Positions 41,885 through 51,360 of a DNA stretch of 64,000 nt are shown one piece after another. Below the pieces are notes generated by a model that was not told the origin of the DNA, searched no databases, and saw only the letters and a program-made list of their open reading frames with translations. The DNA comes from Flavobacterium notoginsengisoli (lineage in GTDB: Bacteria > Bacteroidota > Bacteroidia > Flavobacteriales > Flavobacteriaceae). Each line of letters opens with the position of its first letter. Positions within the stretch are counted from its first letter, which is position 1. Both the position numbers and the translations under genes were made by a program. Location: positions 62,001 through 126,000 of the forward strand of contig NZ_JACHLB010000010.1 of the NCBI RefSeq assembly GCF_014207905.1, read 5' to 3'.

Positions 41885-44149
41885 ATGGCTTTTGATATCG
41901 AAATGATTAAAAAAGTGTACGAAAACATGCCATCACGTGTCGACAAAGCACGAGAACTTGTTGGTCGTCCACTTACATTAACAGAGAAAATTTTATATAA
42001 TCACCTTTGGGATGGAGCACCATCTAAGGTTTTTAAGCGAGGAGTTGATTATGTTGACTTCGCGCCAGATCGTGTTGCTTGTCAAGATGCAACAGCACAA
42101 ATGGCATTATTACAGTTTATGCATGCTGGAAAATCTAAAGTAGCAGTGCCAACAACAGTTCACTGCGATCACTTGATTCAAGCAAAAGTAGATGCTGTAA
42201 CCGATTTGGCTAGAGCAAAAACACAAAGTAATGAGGTTTTTGACTTTTTATCATCTGTTTCTAATAAATATGGAATTGGTTTCTGGAAGCCAGGAGCAGG
42301 AATTATTCACCAAGTTGTACTTGAAAATTACGCTTTTCCTGGAGGAATGATGATTGGTACCGATTCTCACACAGTAAACGCAGGTGGTTTAGGAATGGTT
42401 GCAATTGGAGTAGGTGGAGCTGATGCTGTAGATGTAATGTCTGGTATGGCATGGGAGCTTAAATTTCCGAAACTAATTGGGGTTAAATTAACGGGTAAAT
42501 TGTCGGGTTGGACAGCTCCTAAAGATGTTATTTTGAAAGTTGCTGGTATTCTGACTGTAAAAGGAGGAACTGGTGCTATTGTAGAATATTTTGGCGAAGG
42601 AGCAACATCAATGTCTTGTACTGGTAAAGGAACTATCTGTAATATGGGGGCTGAAATTGGGGCTACAACTTCAACTTTTGGTTATGATGCTTCAATGGGG
42701 CGTTACCTTCGTTCTACAAATAGAGCAGATGTTGCAGATGCAGCAGATAAAATTGCGCCATATTTGACAGGAGATCCAGAAGTTTATGCAAATCCAGAGC
42801 AATATTTTGATCAAGTAATCGAAATTAATTTGTCTGAATTAGAACCGCATTTGAATGGACCTTTTACTCCAGATTTAGCTACACCGATTTCTAAGATGAA
42901 AGACGAGGCAATCAAAAATAATTGGCCATTGCAGATTCAGGTTGGATTAATTGGTTCTTGTACCAATTCATCTTACGAAGATATTTCTCGTGCAGCTTCT
43001 TTGGCGAGACAAGTTGCGGCTAAAAACTTAAAGACAAAAGCAGAGTTTACTATTACACCAGGTTCTGAAGTCGTTCGTTCTACTATTGAAAGAGACGGAT
43101 TTATTGATACGTTCCATAAAATTGGCGCTACGGTTTTTGCAAATGCTTGTGGACCATGTATTGGTATGTGGGATAGAGAAGGAGCAGAAAAAGAAGAAAG
43201 AAACACAATTGTTCACTCTTTCAACCGTAACTTCTCAAAACGTGCAGATGGTAATCCTAATACCTTAGCTTTTGTTGGTTCTCCAGAATTGGTAACCGCA
43301 ATGGCAATTGCAGGAGATTTAGGTTTTAATCCATTGACAGATAAATTAATCAACGAAGATGGGGAAGAAGTGATGCTTGATGCTCCAACGGGAGACGAGC
43401 TTCCTGCAAAAGGTTTCTATGCTGAAGACCCAGGATTTCAGGCTCCAGCAGCGGATGGTTCAGGAGTTCAGGTTGTGGTAAATCCGACTTCAGAGCGTTT
43501 GCAATTATTGGCTCCGTTTATTGCTTGGGATGGTAAAAATATTACTGGTGCAAAATTGTTAATTAAAGCATTTGGAAAATGTACAACAGATCATATTTCT
43601 ATGGCAGGGCCTTGGTTACGTTTCCGTGGACATTTAGATAATATTTCAAATAATATGTTGATTGGAGCTGTTAATGCTTATAATCAAAAAACAAACTCTG
43701 TTAAAAATCAATTAACAGGACAATACGATGCGGTGCCAGCAGTTGCGCGCGCATACAAAGCTGCAGGAGTTCCTTCTATTGTAGTAGGAGATCATAATTA
43801 TGGTGAAGGTTCTTCTCGTGAGCATGCCGCGATGGAACCTCGTTTCTTAGGAGTTAAAGCGGTATTAGTAAAATCTTTCGCTCGTATCCACGAAACAAAT
43901 CTTAAAAAGCAAGGTCTTTTGGGATTAACTTTTGCAAATGAAGCCGATTATGATAAAATTCAAGAAGATGATACAATTAACTTCTTAGATTTAACAGAAT
44001 TTGCTCCAGGAAAACCATTGACATTAGAATTTGTTCACGCAGATGGTACAAAAGATATTATCTTGGCAAACCATACATACAATGAAGGACAAATTGGCTG
44101 GTTTGTTGCAGGTTCTGCATTAAACTTAATTGCGGCTGGAAAAGCTTAA
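41885..44149 (+). CDS. acn: aconitate hydratase, mitochondrial type
   Basis: The 754-residue protein matches the mitochondrial-type aconitases in length and order: catalytic domains first and swivel domain last. The [4Fe-4S] ligands are Cys359 (G-S-C-T-N-S-S), Cys422 and Cys425 (C-G-P-C-I-G-M-W), almost the numbering of mammalian mitochondrial aconitase. The swivel motif G-D-H-N-Y-G-E-G-S-S-R-E-H is present. It carries out the citrate-isocitrate step. It is separated from acnB by a terminator and 129 nt, so the two may be regulated separately, for example by oxygen or iron, but no binding site was recognised. Confidence 0.95.
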   Translation: MAFDIEMIKKVYENMPSRVDKARELVGRPLTLTEKILYNHLWDGAPSKVFKRGVDYVDFAPDRVACQDATAQMALLQFMHAGKSKVAVPTTVHCDHLIQAKVDAVTDLARAKTQSNEVFDFLSSVSNKYGIGFWKPGAGIIHQVVLENYAFPGGMMIGTDSHTVNAGGLGMVAIGVGGADAVDVMSGMAWELKFPKLIGVKLTGKLSGWTAPKDVILKVAGILTVKGGTGAIVEYFGEGATSMSCTGKGTICNMGAEIGATTSTFGYDASMGRYLRSTNRADVADAADKIAPYLTGDPEVYANPEQYFDQVIEINLSELEPHLNGPFTPDLATPISKMKDEAIKNNWPLQIQVGLIGSCTNSSYEDISRAASLARQVAAKNLKTKAEFTITPGSEVVRSTIERDGFIDTFHKIGATVFANACGPCIGMWDREGAEKEERNTIVHSFNRNFSKRADGNPNTLAFVGSPELVTAMAIAGDLGFNPLTDKLINEDGEEVMLDAPTGDELPAKGFYAEDPGFQAPAADGSGVQVVVNPTSERLQLLAPFIAWDGKNITGAKLLIKAFGKCTTDHISMAGPWLRFRGHLDNISNNMLIGAVNAYNQKTNSVKNQLTGQYDAVPAVARAYKAAGVPSIVVGDHNYGEGSSREHAAMEPRFLGVKAVLVKSFARIHETNLKKQGLLGLTFANEADYDKIQEDDTINFLDLTEFAPGKPLTLEFVHADGTKDIILANHTYNEGQIGWFVAGSALNLIAAGKA

Positions 44150-44169
44150 TATTTGATTTATATAAACAA

Positions 44170-44199
44170 AAAAAAGCTCTGTAAAAACAGAGCTTTTTT
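44170..44199. terminator. bidirectional terminator between acn and Kelch gene
   Basis: A perfect 13-bp stem AAAAAAGCTCTGT / ACAGAGCTTTTTT with an AAAA loop, between convergent genes. Confidence 0.93.
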
Positions 44200-44215
44200 G
44201 TTTTGGCAAATAAGA

Positions 44216-45616
44216 TTAATTTCTATTTGCCACATTATTTTCAGATAAAACTCTAACACGGTAAGGCCTTGTGGTGTCAAATTCATCAAGAGAGATACTG
44301 TATACTTTTGATGAAGGAGATGTGTAGTAATTTCTAAAATCATATCCTCCAATAATATATAATTTGTCATTAATAAAATGCATTGCAGCAGATTTTAGCT
44401 CAAGCTTAATAGAATATTCTTTAATTAGTTTTGATTTTATATTGTAAACTAACAATTTTCCTTCTTCAAACATATAAATAATATCATCGTTATATGTAAT
44501 TGCAGGATTTTCAAGGCGGCAAAGTAAAATTGCTTCAGATTTCCAGCTTTCCTTTATTAAATCAAAACTCTGAATCTCAGAAAAACTTCTGTTATCGGTA
44601 TTGCCAATTGTAAAGATTTTATCGCCAATCAAAACCCCTTTAATTTCTTGGGCTACTGGCATTTTTGCTAATTCATACCATAACCCGGAAGTTAAATTGT
44701 ATAAATGTACTTTATCAGTAAAAGTTTTTATACCGCTTTCAGTTGATCTTATTGAGCCACCCATGACGATGATGTTATCCTTGTAAGTGAAAGAAGCAAA
44801 ATTTACAGCTTTATGAGGATTAGTTTTGTCAATTACAAGTTTATTTGTGTTAAGGTCAAAAACTTCAATTTCGTTATCTAAATATTCACGTTTTTTAGCG
44901 ATTGGTGTTTTTTTTCCTCCTAAAACATAAAGTATATTGTTGTGAAAATTTATGTTATGATAAGCTCTTTTGTTAAAGTTTTGATTCGATTTCTCCCAAA
45001 GATCTGTTTTTGAATCATAAATAAATAGATTTCCCTTGAAGAAAATTCTTTCATTAGGATCACCTGCAAGTTCTTGCTGGTATCTATTTGCAAATCCAGG
45101 GTCGCTGAATCTAGTAGGGTCACCACCTATGTTTTTTCCCTTAATGGTGGTTAAAATATTCCATTGTTCGCTATTATCACCTCCAACAACATAAATTTTG
45201 CCATCTGCAACTACAGAACCAAAAGAATAAATGCCATATTCTAAAGAAGACAGTTTCGTAAAATCTATTTTTGATTTTAATTTCGACCAGCTATTATCGG
45301 TAATGGTTACATTTTTTAAAGTTTGCACATCTTCTTCAAGCATGATGATATAACCCGATTTCTTTAAATCTGAAATTGCAATTTTTGAGGTAATATATCC
45401 AATGTGAGAAACCTGAAGAGTGTCATTTGGCTTTATTTTATTATTCAATAAAAACTCTCCTTTCTCGTTGGTTAAAGTTCCAATTTTAGTCTTCAACGCA
45501 TAAATGTTAGCATCTTCTATTGGTAAACTAGTAGCTTGAGATTTAATAATTCCGTTTATAGTTTGCGCATTTGCAATAAATGGCAGTAAAATAACAATGT
45601 AAAGTAGTTTTTTCAC
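44216..45616 (-). CDS. secreted CarboxypepD_reg-like / Kelch-repeat protein, copy A
   Basis: With a GTG start at 45616 the protein has 466 residues and begins with a signal peptide almost identical to that of its neighbour (cleavage after A-N-A). An ATG at 45673 is in frame but would put 19 polar residues before the signal. After the signal comes a carboxypeptidase-regulatory-like domain (about 20-105, T-I-N-G-I-I-K-S ... L-Q-V-S-H-I-G-Y), then a six-bladed Kelch-type propeller with repeated G-G and V-Y-x-x-G-G motifs. Such proteins are usually exported and bind other proteins or sugars. The adjacent copy B is a close paralogue, so this is a tandem duplication. No partner gene indicates the ligand. 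Confidence 0.78.
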   Translation of the reverse strand: MKKLLYIVILLPFIANAQTINGIIKSQATSLPIEDANIYALKTKIGTLTNEKGEFLLNNKIKPNDTLQVSHIGYITSKIAISDLKKSGYIIMLEEDVQTLKNVTITDNSWSKLKSKIDFTKLSSLEYGIYSFGSVVADGKIYVVGGDNSEQWNILTTIKGKNIGGDPTRFSDPGFANRYQQELAGDPNERIFFKGNLFIYDSKTDLWEKSNQNFNKRAYHNINFHNNILYVLGGKKTPIAKKREYLDNEIEVFDLNTNKLVIDKTNPHKAVNFASFTYKDNIIVMGGSIRSTESGIKTFTDKVHLYNLTSGLWYELAKMPVAQEIKGVLIGDKIFTIGNTDNRSFSEIQSFDLIKESWKSEAILLCRLENPAITYNDDIIYMFEEGKLLVYNIKSKLIKEYSIKLELKSAAMHFINDKLYIIGGYDFRNYYTSPSSKVYSISLDEFDTTRPYRVRVLSENNVANRN

Positions 45617-45703
45617 AATACAATTGAGTTTGGTTTTTACTAAGTTTAGAAAACGCCCAGTTTTTCGAGGCATTTTTCATTTTGATAATGATCTTTGCAA
45701 ATA

Positions 45704-47086
45704 TTAGTTCGACTGCGCTACATTGTTTTGCGATAAAATTCTAATACGATGTGGTAAGGTATTGTCAAATTCGTCAATAGAAATACTGTATACTTTTGAT
45801 GAGGGAGTTTTTGCGAACGTGCCAAAAGAATAACCTCCAATAATGTATAATTTATTATTCAAAAAATGCATAGTGGCAGCTTTTAATTCAAGATCAACAA
45901 AGTACTCTTTAATTTGTTTTGATTTTGTGTTGTAAATTGACAATTTTCCCTTTTCAAAAAGGTAAATATCATCAGCGTTATAAGCAATTGAAGGATCTTC
46001 TAGTCGAGAAATTAAGGTTGCTTCGTTTTTCCATGTCTCATTTATCAAATCAAAACTCTGAATTTCAGATAAACTCTTATTGTCTTTATTTCCAATGGTA
46101 AAGATTTTGTCACCAATCAAAACTCCCTTAATTTCTTTGGCTACTGGCATTTTTTCCAGCTCATACCAAAGTCCTGAAGTGATATTGTACATGTGAACTT
46201 TGTCAGTGAAGGTTTTTTGTCCTCTTTCCGTATTTTTTATTGAGCCACCCATAGCAATTATATTGTCTTTATAAACAAAAGAAGCAAAATCTGCTGCTTG
46301 ATGTGGATTGGTTTTGTCAATTGTAATCGTATTTTTATTAATGTCAAAAACTTCAATTTCATTCTCTAAATATTCAAATTTTTGATTTGTAGATACTCTT
46401 TTTCCACCTAAAATATAAAGTGTATTGTTGTAATAATTTACGTTATGATAGGCTCTCCTCTTGAATTTTGTATTCGATTTTTCCCATTTATCTGTTTTTG
46501 GGTCATAAACAAGTAAATCTTCTCTATAAAATTTTCTAGCGGTTAGCTGATTACGTAATTGCATGTATTTAATTTGAAACATAGGGTCATTGTCAGAGTC
46601 TATACCTCTTTCTTTTAAGATGTTTAATGCATTATCTTCGTCACTGATATCCCCCCCTACAATATAAATTTTGCCATCTATCACAGCCGAACCAAAAGAA
46701 TAAAGAGGGTTATCTAAAGATGCCAACTTTGTAAAATCAAGTTTTGATTTTAATTTGGTCTTGTGATTTGAAATTTCTACATTCTGTAGATTTTGAATAT
46801 CTTCTTCAAGTGAAATAATATAATTTGATTTTTTTAAATCAGTAACTGCAATTTTTGTTGTGATATATCCAATATGAGAAACCTGAAGTGTATCACCAGC
46901 TTTTATCTTTTTATTTAATAAAAACTCTCCATTTTCATCAGTTATTGTGCCAGTTTGAGTATACAACGCGTAGATATTAGCATCTTCTAAAGGGAGATTA
47001 GTGGTTTGAGATTTTACAATTCCTCTGATTGTTTGTGCATTTGTAATAAAAGGCAGAAAAATGATCAAATAAAGTAGCTTTTTCAT
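45704..47086 (-). CDS. secreted CarboxypepD_reg-like / Kelch-repeat protein, copy B
   Basis: The 460-residue protein starts at ATG 47086 with a signal peptide ending in T-N-A-Q. It has the same layout as copy A: regulatory-like beta-sandwich domain (about 20-105) and Kelch propeller. The C-terminal half is close to copy A by eye (identical stretches such as E-I-K-G-V-L-I-G-D-K-I-F-T-I-G-N), while the segment around residues 150-190 differs. It lies upstream of copy A on the same strand with an 87-nt gap to the GTG of copy A, so they are probably cotranscribed. The function is unknown. Confidence 0.82.
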   Translation of the reverse strand: MKKLLYLIIFLPFITNAQTIRGIVKSQTTNLPLEDANIYALYTQTGTITDENGEFLLNKKIKAGDTLQVSHIGYITTKIAVTDLKKSNYIISLEEDIQNLQNVEISNHKTKLKSKLDFTKLASLDNPLYSFGSAVIDGKIYIVGGDISDEDNALNILKERGIDSDNDPMFQIKYMQLRNQLTARKFYREDLLVYDPKTDKWEKSNTKFKRRAYHNVNYYNNTLYILGGKRVSTNQKFEYLENEIEVFDINKNTITIDKTNPHQAADFASFVYKDNIIAMGGSIKNTERGQKTFTDKVHMYNITSGLWYELEKMPVAKEIKGVLIGDKIFTIGNKDNKSLSEIQSFDLINETWKNEATLISRLEDPSIAYNADDIYLFEKGKLSIYNTKSKQIKEYFVDLELKAATMHFLNNKLYIIGGYSFGTFAKTPSSKVYSISIDEFDNTLPHRIRILSQNNVAQSN

Positions 47087-47258
47087 AAGTTATCAGGATT
47101 TTGAATTAGTTTATGGCTTGTTGATAGTGGTTTTTGTAAAATCAACGGTTTCAAAAAGTTGACGCAATTTTCATACCTTTCTTGTTAATTTGGAGTAAAA
47201 TAATTGTTAAAAATTATGGCATTTATAGTTTTAAGCGTTAAATTCGCCTGTGAGGTAA

Positions 47259-47266
47259 TATATTTG
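47259..47266 (+). promoter_or_regulatory. candidate -7 box of the LysM-NlpC/P60 gene
   Basis: TATATTTG matches TAnnTTTG exactly, 64 nt before the ATG at 47331. The -33 element is not clear. Confidence 0.45.
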
Positions 47267-47330
47267 TAACTTTTAAGTTTAATTCTGTAAGGAAACTTAA
47301 AAATAAGAAATACTAACTTAAATAGTAAAT

Positions 47331-48488
47331 ATGGTTTTTAGATTAATAATAGTAATGATTTTTTTTAGTGTTGGTGCTTTTGCACAAGACAATTTTACCA
47401 AACACAAAATTTCGCAAGGTGAAAATCTTTCTATTATTGCTAAAAAATATGGAGTTAAAGTCAAAGATATTAATGATGCCAATCCAAATGCTCCTAAAAT
47501 TTTAAAATTAAATTCTATTCTTTTAATTCCTACTAAAAATAAAGAAGTAGCTAAAAGTAAAAATAAATCTGAAGCTAAAGCAGAACCAAAATCTCAAGCA
47601 ATTGTAAATAATACTTCGGGTTCTCACGAAGTTCTGTCAAAAGAAACACTTTGGGGAATTTCAAAAAAATACAATGTAACAGTTGATGAATTGAAGAAAG
47701 CCAATCCCTTATTGGAAACGGAAGGTTTAAAAATCGGTCAAAAAATAGTTATTCCTTCGCTCAATTCACTATCAGACGAAAAGCCAGTAATACAAGAAAT
47801 TGCTTCTAAAGATGTTGAACTTTATAGAGAAGTCAAAGCTAAAGAAACGAAATATGGTATTTCTAGAGAATATGGGATAACAGTTGCAGAATTAGAGCGC
47901 CAGAATCCATCGATTAAAGGAAAAGTTCCTGTTGGATATCTTCTGAAAATTCGAGTTCCAAAAGAAAAAGCAGATGCTATTCAAGCAACTAAAGCAATTG
48001 AAGAATCACAAAATGCAGCAATAAGTTCGCCCGTTCAAATTGCAGAAACGGCTGAAATTAAAAGAGATTCTACATTCGTAAAAATGGCAACCGGAAGTCA
48101 TTCTGAACTTATAGATCAGCTTATTGCAAATGCAACAGAAAATATCGGAATTCGATATCGTTCGGGCGGAACAACAAAAGCAGGTTTCGATTGTTCAGGT
48201 TTAATGATTTGTACCTTTAATAATTTTGATATTAAACTTCCAAGAAGCTCAATTGAACAATCTCGTATAGGAACAAAAGTAGCTACAGAAGAAGCTCAAA
48301 AAGGTGATTTGATTTTCTTCAGAACCAATGGAAGACGCCATATTAATCATGTTGGGATGATTGTTGAGGTTGTCGATGGTGAAATCAAATTTGTACATTC
48401 TTCTACTCATGGTGGCGTAATGATTTCTTCTACAAAAGAGCCTTACTATACAAGAGCTTTTTCTCAAGTAAATAGAGTTTTAGAATAA
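47331..48488 (+). CDS. LysM and NlpC/P60 peptidoglycan endopeptidase
   Basis: The 385-residue secreted protein (signal peptide to about residue 19, A-F-A-Q) has three LysM peptidoglycan-binding repeats (about 24-67, 98-143 and 163-209), a linker, and an NlpC/P60 domain with catalytic Cys288 in G-F-D-C-S-G and His340 in I-N-H-V-G-M, plus a candidate third residue His356. Enzymes of this type cut within the peptide stem of peptidoglycan. The domain order and size suit a periplasmic wall-remodelling enzyme. It is a single-gene unit; the converging kinase/response-regulator operon starts 7 nt beyond its stop on the other strand. Confidence 0.92.
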   Translation: MVFRLIIVMIFFSVGAFAQDNFTKHKISQGENLSIIAKKYGVKVKDINDANPNAPKILKLNSILLIPTKNKEVAKSKNKSEAKAEPKSQAIVNNTSGSHEVLSKETLWGISKKYNVTVDELKKANPLLETEGLKIGQKIVIPSLNSLSDEKPVIQEIASKDVELYREVKAKETKYGISREYGITVAELERQNPSIKGKVPVGYLLKIRVPKEKADAIQATKAIEESQNAAISSPVQIAETAEIKRDSTFVKMATGSHSELIDQLIANATENIGIRYRSGGTTKAGFDCSGLMICTFNNFDIKLPRSSIEQSRIGTKVATEEAQKGDLIFFRTNGRRHINHVGMIVEVVDGEIKFVHSSTHGGVMISSTKEPYYTRAFSQVNRVLE

Positions 48489-48495
48489 ATAAGCA

Positions 48496-48879
48496 TTAAA
48501 GAAAAGTATTTTTTAATGTATCTAAGCAAAAAGGTTTGCTCCAAAAATCTGTAACATATTTATTTTCTTTTGCTTTTCTAATTTCATCTGTGTCCAGAGT
48601 TGAAGAAAGAACAAAAATTTCCACTTTGCTGTTTATTTTTTCTGCAAGTCTATCAAATTCATCTAAAAATTCAAATCCATTCATAATTGGCATCTGAATA
48701 TCTAAAAAGATAATTAACGAAGCATGATTTGGATTTTTAAGAAGCCAGTCAATACCTTCTTTACCATTATTAGCAATAAATAACGGACTAACATTTAATC
48801 CTTTCTTTAGCAGTTTTTTAGTTATAAATTGGTCTATTAAATTATCTTCTATTAGTATAAATTCCGATTTAGATTGCAT
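48496..48879 (-). CDS. single-domain response regulator (receiver)
   Basis: The 127-residue protein is a lone receiver domain: acidic pair Glu11-Asp12, phosphoacceptor Asp60 in F-L-D-I-Q-M-P, and Lys115 in W-S-K-P-F. There is no output domain, so it probably passes the signal by phosphotransfer or protein contact, as in rcp1/CheY-like regulators paired with phytochrome-type kinases. Its start overlaps the last codons of the upstream histidine kinase gene by 11 nt, so the two are translationally coupled and form a cognate pair. Confidence 0.9.
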   Translation of the reverse strand: MQSKSEFILIEDNLIDQFITKKLLKKGLNVSPLFIANNGKEGIDWLLKNPNHASLIIFLDIQMPIMNGFEFLDEFDRLAEKINSKVEIFVLSSTLDTDEIRKAKENKYVTDFWSKPFCLDTLKNTFL

Positions 48880-50293
48880 GTATATGTGGTATTGTTACAA
48901 TAAATTTACTTCCAACGTTACTTTCTGAAAACACAGAAATTTCACCTTTGATGTTTTCAACGGCTTCTTTTACAATATAAAGTCCCAATCCTGATCCTTT
49001 ATTTTTGTTTGTTCCAAAGTACATTTCAAATATATTTTCTTTGTCTTTATCGTTAATTCCGATTCCGTTGTCTGAAACTTCAATTTTATTTAAACCATCG
49101 CTAAAATAGGTTTTTATAGAAATAAACATTTCTTGTTTGCTTGCATCAGAATATTTAATAGCGTTTGAAATCAAATTGTTAATAATGATTTTTAAACGAA
49201 GTCCATCACTTTCAATTTCATCAACTAAATGTTCTTGGGTAAATTTAATTCTGTTGGCATTTTCAATATGCATCAATTGGAGAATAGCTTCATTAAACAA
49301 TTCTTTTAGGCTTACTGGTTCCATGATTACTTCTTTTCTTTTATTTTTAGAATAATCAATAATATCGCTAATAAACTGATCTTGTCTTGCTAAACTATGA
49401 TGCATCATTTGGAGATAATTCCGAATCTGACTAACATCATCTTCTAAAGATGTAATTTCAATAAGTCCTTTTAGAGAAGTTATGGGAGATCTCAAATCGT
49501 GAGAGGCGCTGTAGACAAAACGGTCTAATTCACGATTAACAACTATCAAATTTTCATTTTTTGCTTCGGTTTCTTTTTTTGAAATAAGAAGTCTTTTTAC
49601 CATTATAGAATAATACATGCAGACGCTGCAAATGATGACTAAAATAAAAAAGACGTTTGTAAAGATTAGCAAATCTTTTATTTTTCTAGTTCCTTCTCCT
49701 AAAAGATTAGAAAAGTTTCTTTCGTTAATGGTTAATCTGTCGCTAATGGAACTAATTTCTTTTAAAAATTGTTTTTGATCTAGCGCTGTTAAAAGATTAC
49801 GATTGATTTTGGCGTTTATCTGTTCACCAATTATAAATAGTTCAAAAATTAATTTATCTCCTTTTCCCCATTCGTCTATTGCTTTCGATAAAAAAGAAAC
49901 TTCTTTAAAATTGTCAAAAAGCCAAATAATATCATTTAAATCATCTTCATGATTTCGTCCGGTAAGGAGGCCTTTTCTTGCAATATTATTATCTCCAGCT
50001 TTTAAAAGAGTAATTCGAGCAATGCCATCGCCTTGAGGAACTTTTAGTTCTTCGCAATATAATTTCCATTGATTCGGATTTTTGGTATATAAATAAGTGA
50101 TGAGGTGTCTAGATGCGTCTTTCTGGCTTTTAGAATAATGAGATTCTCCATTTATATAAGCTCTGTTTGCAGATAATATTTTAATGGTGAAGAAGTTGAT
50201 GCAAATTAGTAAAGCACAGGAAATAAAAATGATCAATATAAGGACAAAAACATTCGGAAAACGAAAGTTTTTTAAAGCTTGCAACTTAGACAT
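48869..50293 (-). CDS. membrane sensor histidine kinase
   Basis: The 474-residue protein has two membrane helices (about 15-39 and 208-230) flanking an extracytoplasmic helical domain of about 165 residues, then a HisKA dimerisation domain with phospho-acceptor His265 in S-A-S-H-D-L-R-S-P and an ATPase domain with N-N-L-I-S-N-A-I-K-Y and G-S-G-L-G-L-Y-I-V. The sensing domain resembles CHASE3-type helical modules but that is uncertain. It forms an overlapping pair with the receiver gene. The stimulus is unknown. Confidence 0.9.
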   Translation of the reverse strand: MSKLQALKNFRFPNVFVLILIIFISCALLICINFFTIKILSANRAYINGESHYSKSQKDASRHLITYLYTKNPNQWKLYCEELKVPQGDGIARITLLKAGDNNIARKGLLTGRNHEDDLNDIIWLFDNFKEVSFLSKAIDEWGKGDKLIFELFIIGEQINAKINRNLLTALDQKQFLKEISSISDRLTINERNFSNLLGEGTRKIKDLLIFTNVFFILVIICSVCMYYSIMVKRLLISKKETEAKNENLIVVNRELDRFVYSASHDLRSPITSLKGLIEITSLEDDVSQIRNYLQMMHHSLARQDQFISDIIDYSKNKRKEVIMEPVSLKELFNEAILQLMHIENANRIKFTQEHLVDEIESDGLRLKIIINNLISNAIKYSDASKQEMFISIKTYFSDGLNKIEVSDNGIGINDKDKENIFEMYFGTNKNKGSGLGLYIVKEAVENIKGEISVFSESNVGSKFIVTIPHIHAI

Positions 50294-50572
50294 AAATTTA
50301 AAATTAGTAGGTTAATGATAAAGTGCCTTTTGCGTATTTGATTAATTTGTAAACCAACTTTTGGGGAAAGATTGTTTTATGTTTTTAATTAAACACTTGT
50401 TAAAGATTTTAAGATTATTTAAATGTTATTAGAATGTTTTTTTCAAATGTAGTAAAAATAACCTTATGTATTTTTCAAAAAAAAGAAGTTATTTTTGAAA
50501 AGTATGTTTTTTGTTTAAACTATCATAAAGTAAATGTTGAGTGTCTTTTTTTTAATATGCTAATAAATTTAA

Positions 50573-51331
50573 CTAAAATCTTGCATAAAGAATCAATCTT
50601 CTGAAGGCATAAATTGAAGGTACAACAGGAAAATATTTATTGATTCTGCTCTTAAATTCTATCGATAATTTTTCGAATTGCTCTTTATTTAGACGCTCTT
50701 CGTAAACAGTAAGAGCTGAACCAGAAATGAAATCAAAAAAGTCATTTTCTGATTTCGAAATCTGAGGATAAACTTTTTCATAGATTACGAGATCTTTTCC
50801 TCCGTTTTCAAAAAATATTTTGGCATATTCATCTAACGTTAAAACAGGAGAAGGACGCGTCCAATTGTTTAAGTATGAAGCAAAAGGTTCTTCCTGAACT
50901 AGGTTTAAAAGTATTCTGTTCAAAATGTTTTCATTTTGCTGAGGCATTTGAACAGCCAATTGACCTCCAGGATTTAGACGAGAAATAATTTTTGGAAAAA
51001 GCTCGCCATGATTATCAATCCATTGCAAAGCGGCATTCGAAAAAATAACGTCCCATTTGGTTTCGTCTTTTAATTGTTCCAAAATCGTTAACTCTCTAAA
51101 AGTTAGGTTTTTTGCAGTTGGAGCTTTTGCTAACATTTCAGCCGAATTGTCTATTCCTAAAACGCTTGAATTGGAAAGTTTATCATAAAGTCTTTTGGTG
51201 AGTTCACCAGTTCCACATCCTAAATCAATAATTTTTAGATTTGGCTCAACAACAATATGGCTTACTAAATCATCAAAGGGTTTAGAACGCTCAGTTTTAA
51301 ATTCATCATATTTTTTTGGATCCCAAGTCAT
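50573..51331 (-). CDS. tam: class I SAM methyltransferase, probably trans-aconitate 2-methyltransferase
   Basis: The 252-residue protein has the SAM-binding motif I-I-D-L-G-C-G-T-G (about 34-42), an acidic D-N-S-A loop and F-S-N-A-A-L-Q-W-I-D. The N-terminal pattern W-x-P-x-x-Y and R-S-K-P-x-D-D-L plus the overall length fit Tam, which methylates trans-aconitate, an isomer that inhibits aconitase. The location about 6 kb from two aconitase genes is consistent but not proof. A general SAM methyltransferase remains possible. Confidence 0.7.
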   Translation of the reverse strand: MTWDPKKYDEFKTERSKPFDDLVSHIVVEPNLKIIDLGCGTGELTKRLYDKLSNSSVLGIDNSAEMLAKAPTAKNLTFRELTILEQLKDETKWDVIFSNAALQWIDNHGELFPKIISRLNPGGQLAVQMPQQNENILNRILLNLVQEEPFASYLNNWTRPSPVLTLDEYAKIFFENGGKDLVIYEKVYPQISKSENDFFDFISGSALTVYEERLNKEQFEKLSIEFKSRINKYFPVVPSIYAFRRLILYARF

Positions 51332-51360
51332 AGCTATTGTTTTATTTAAAGTATAAAACT

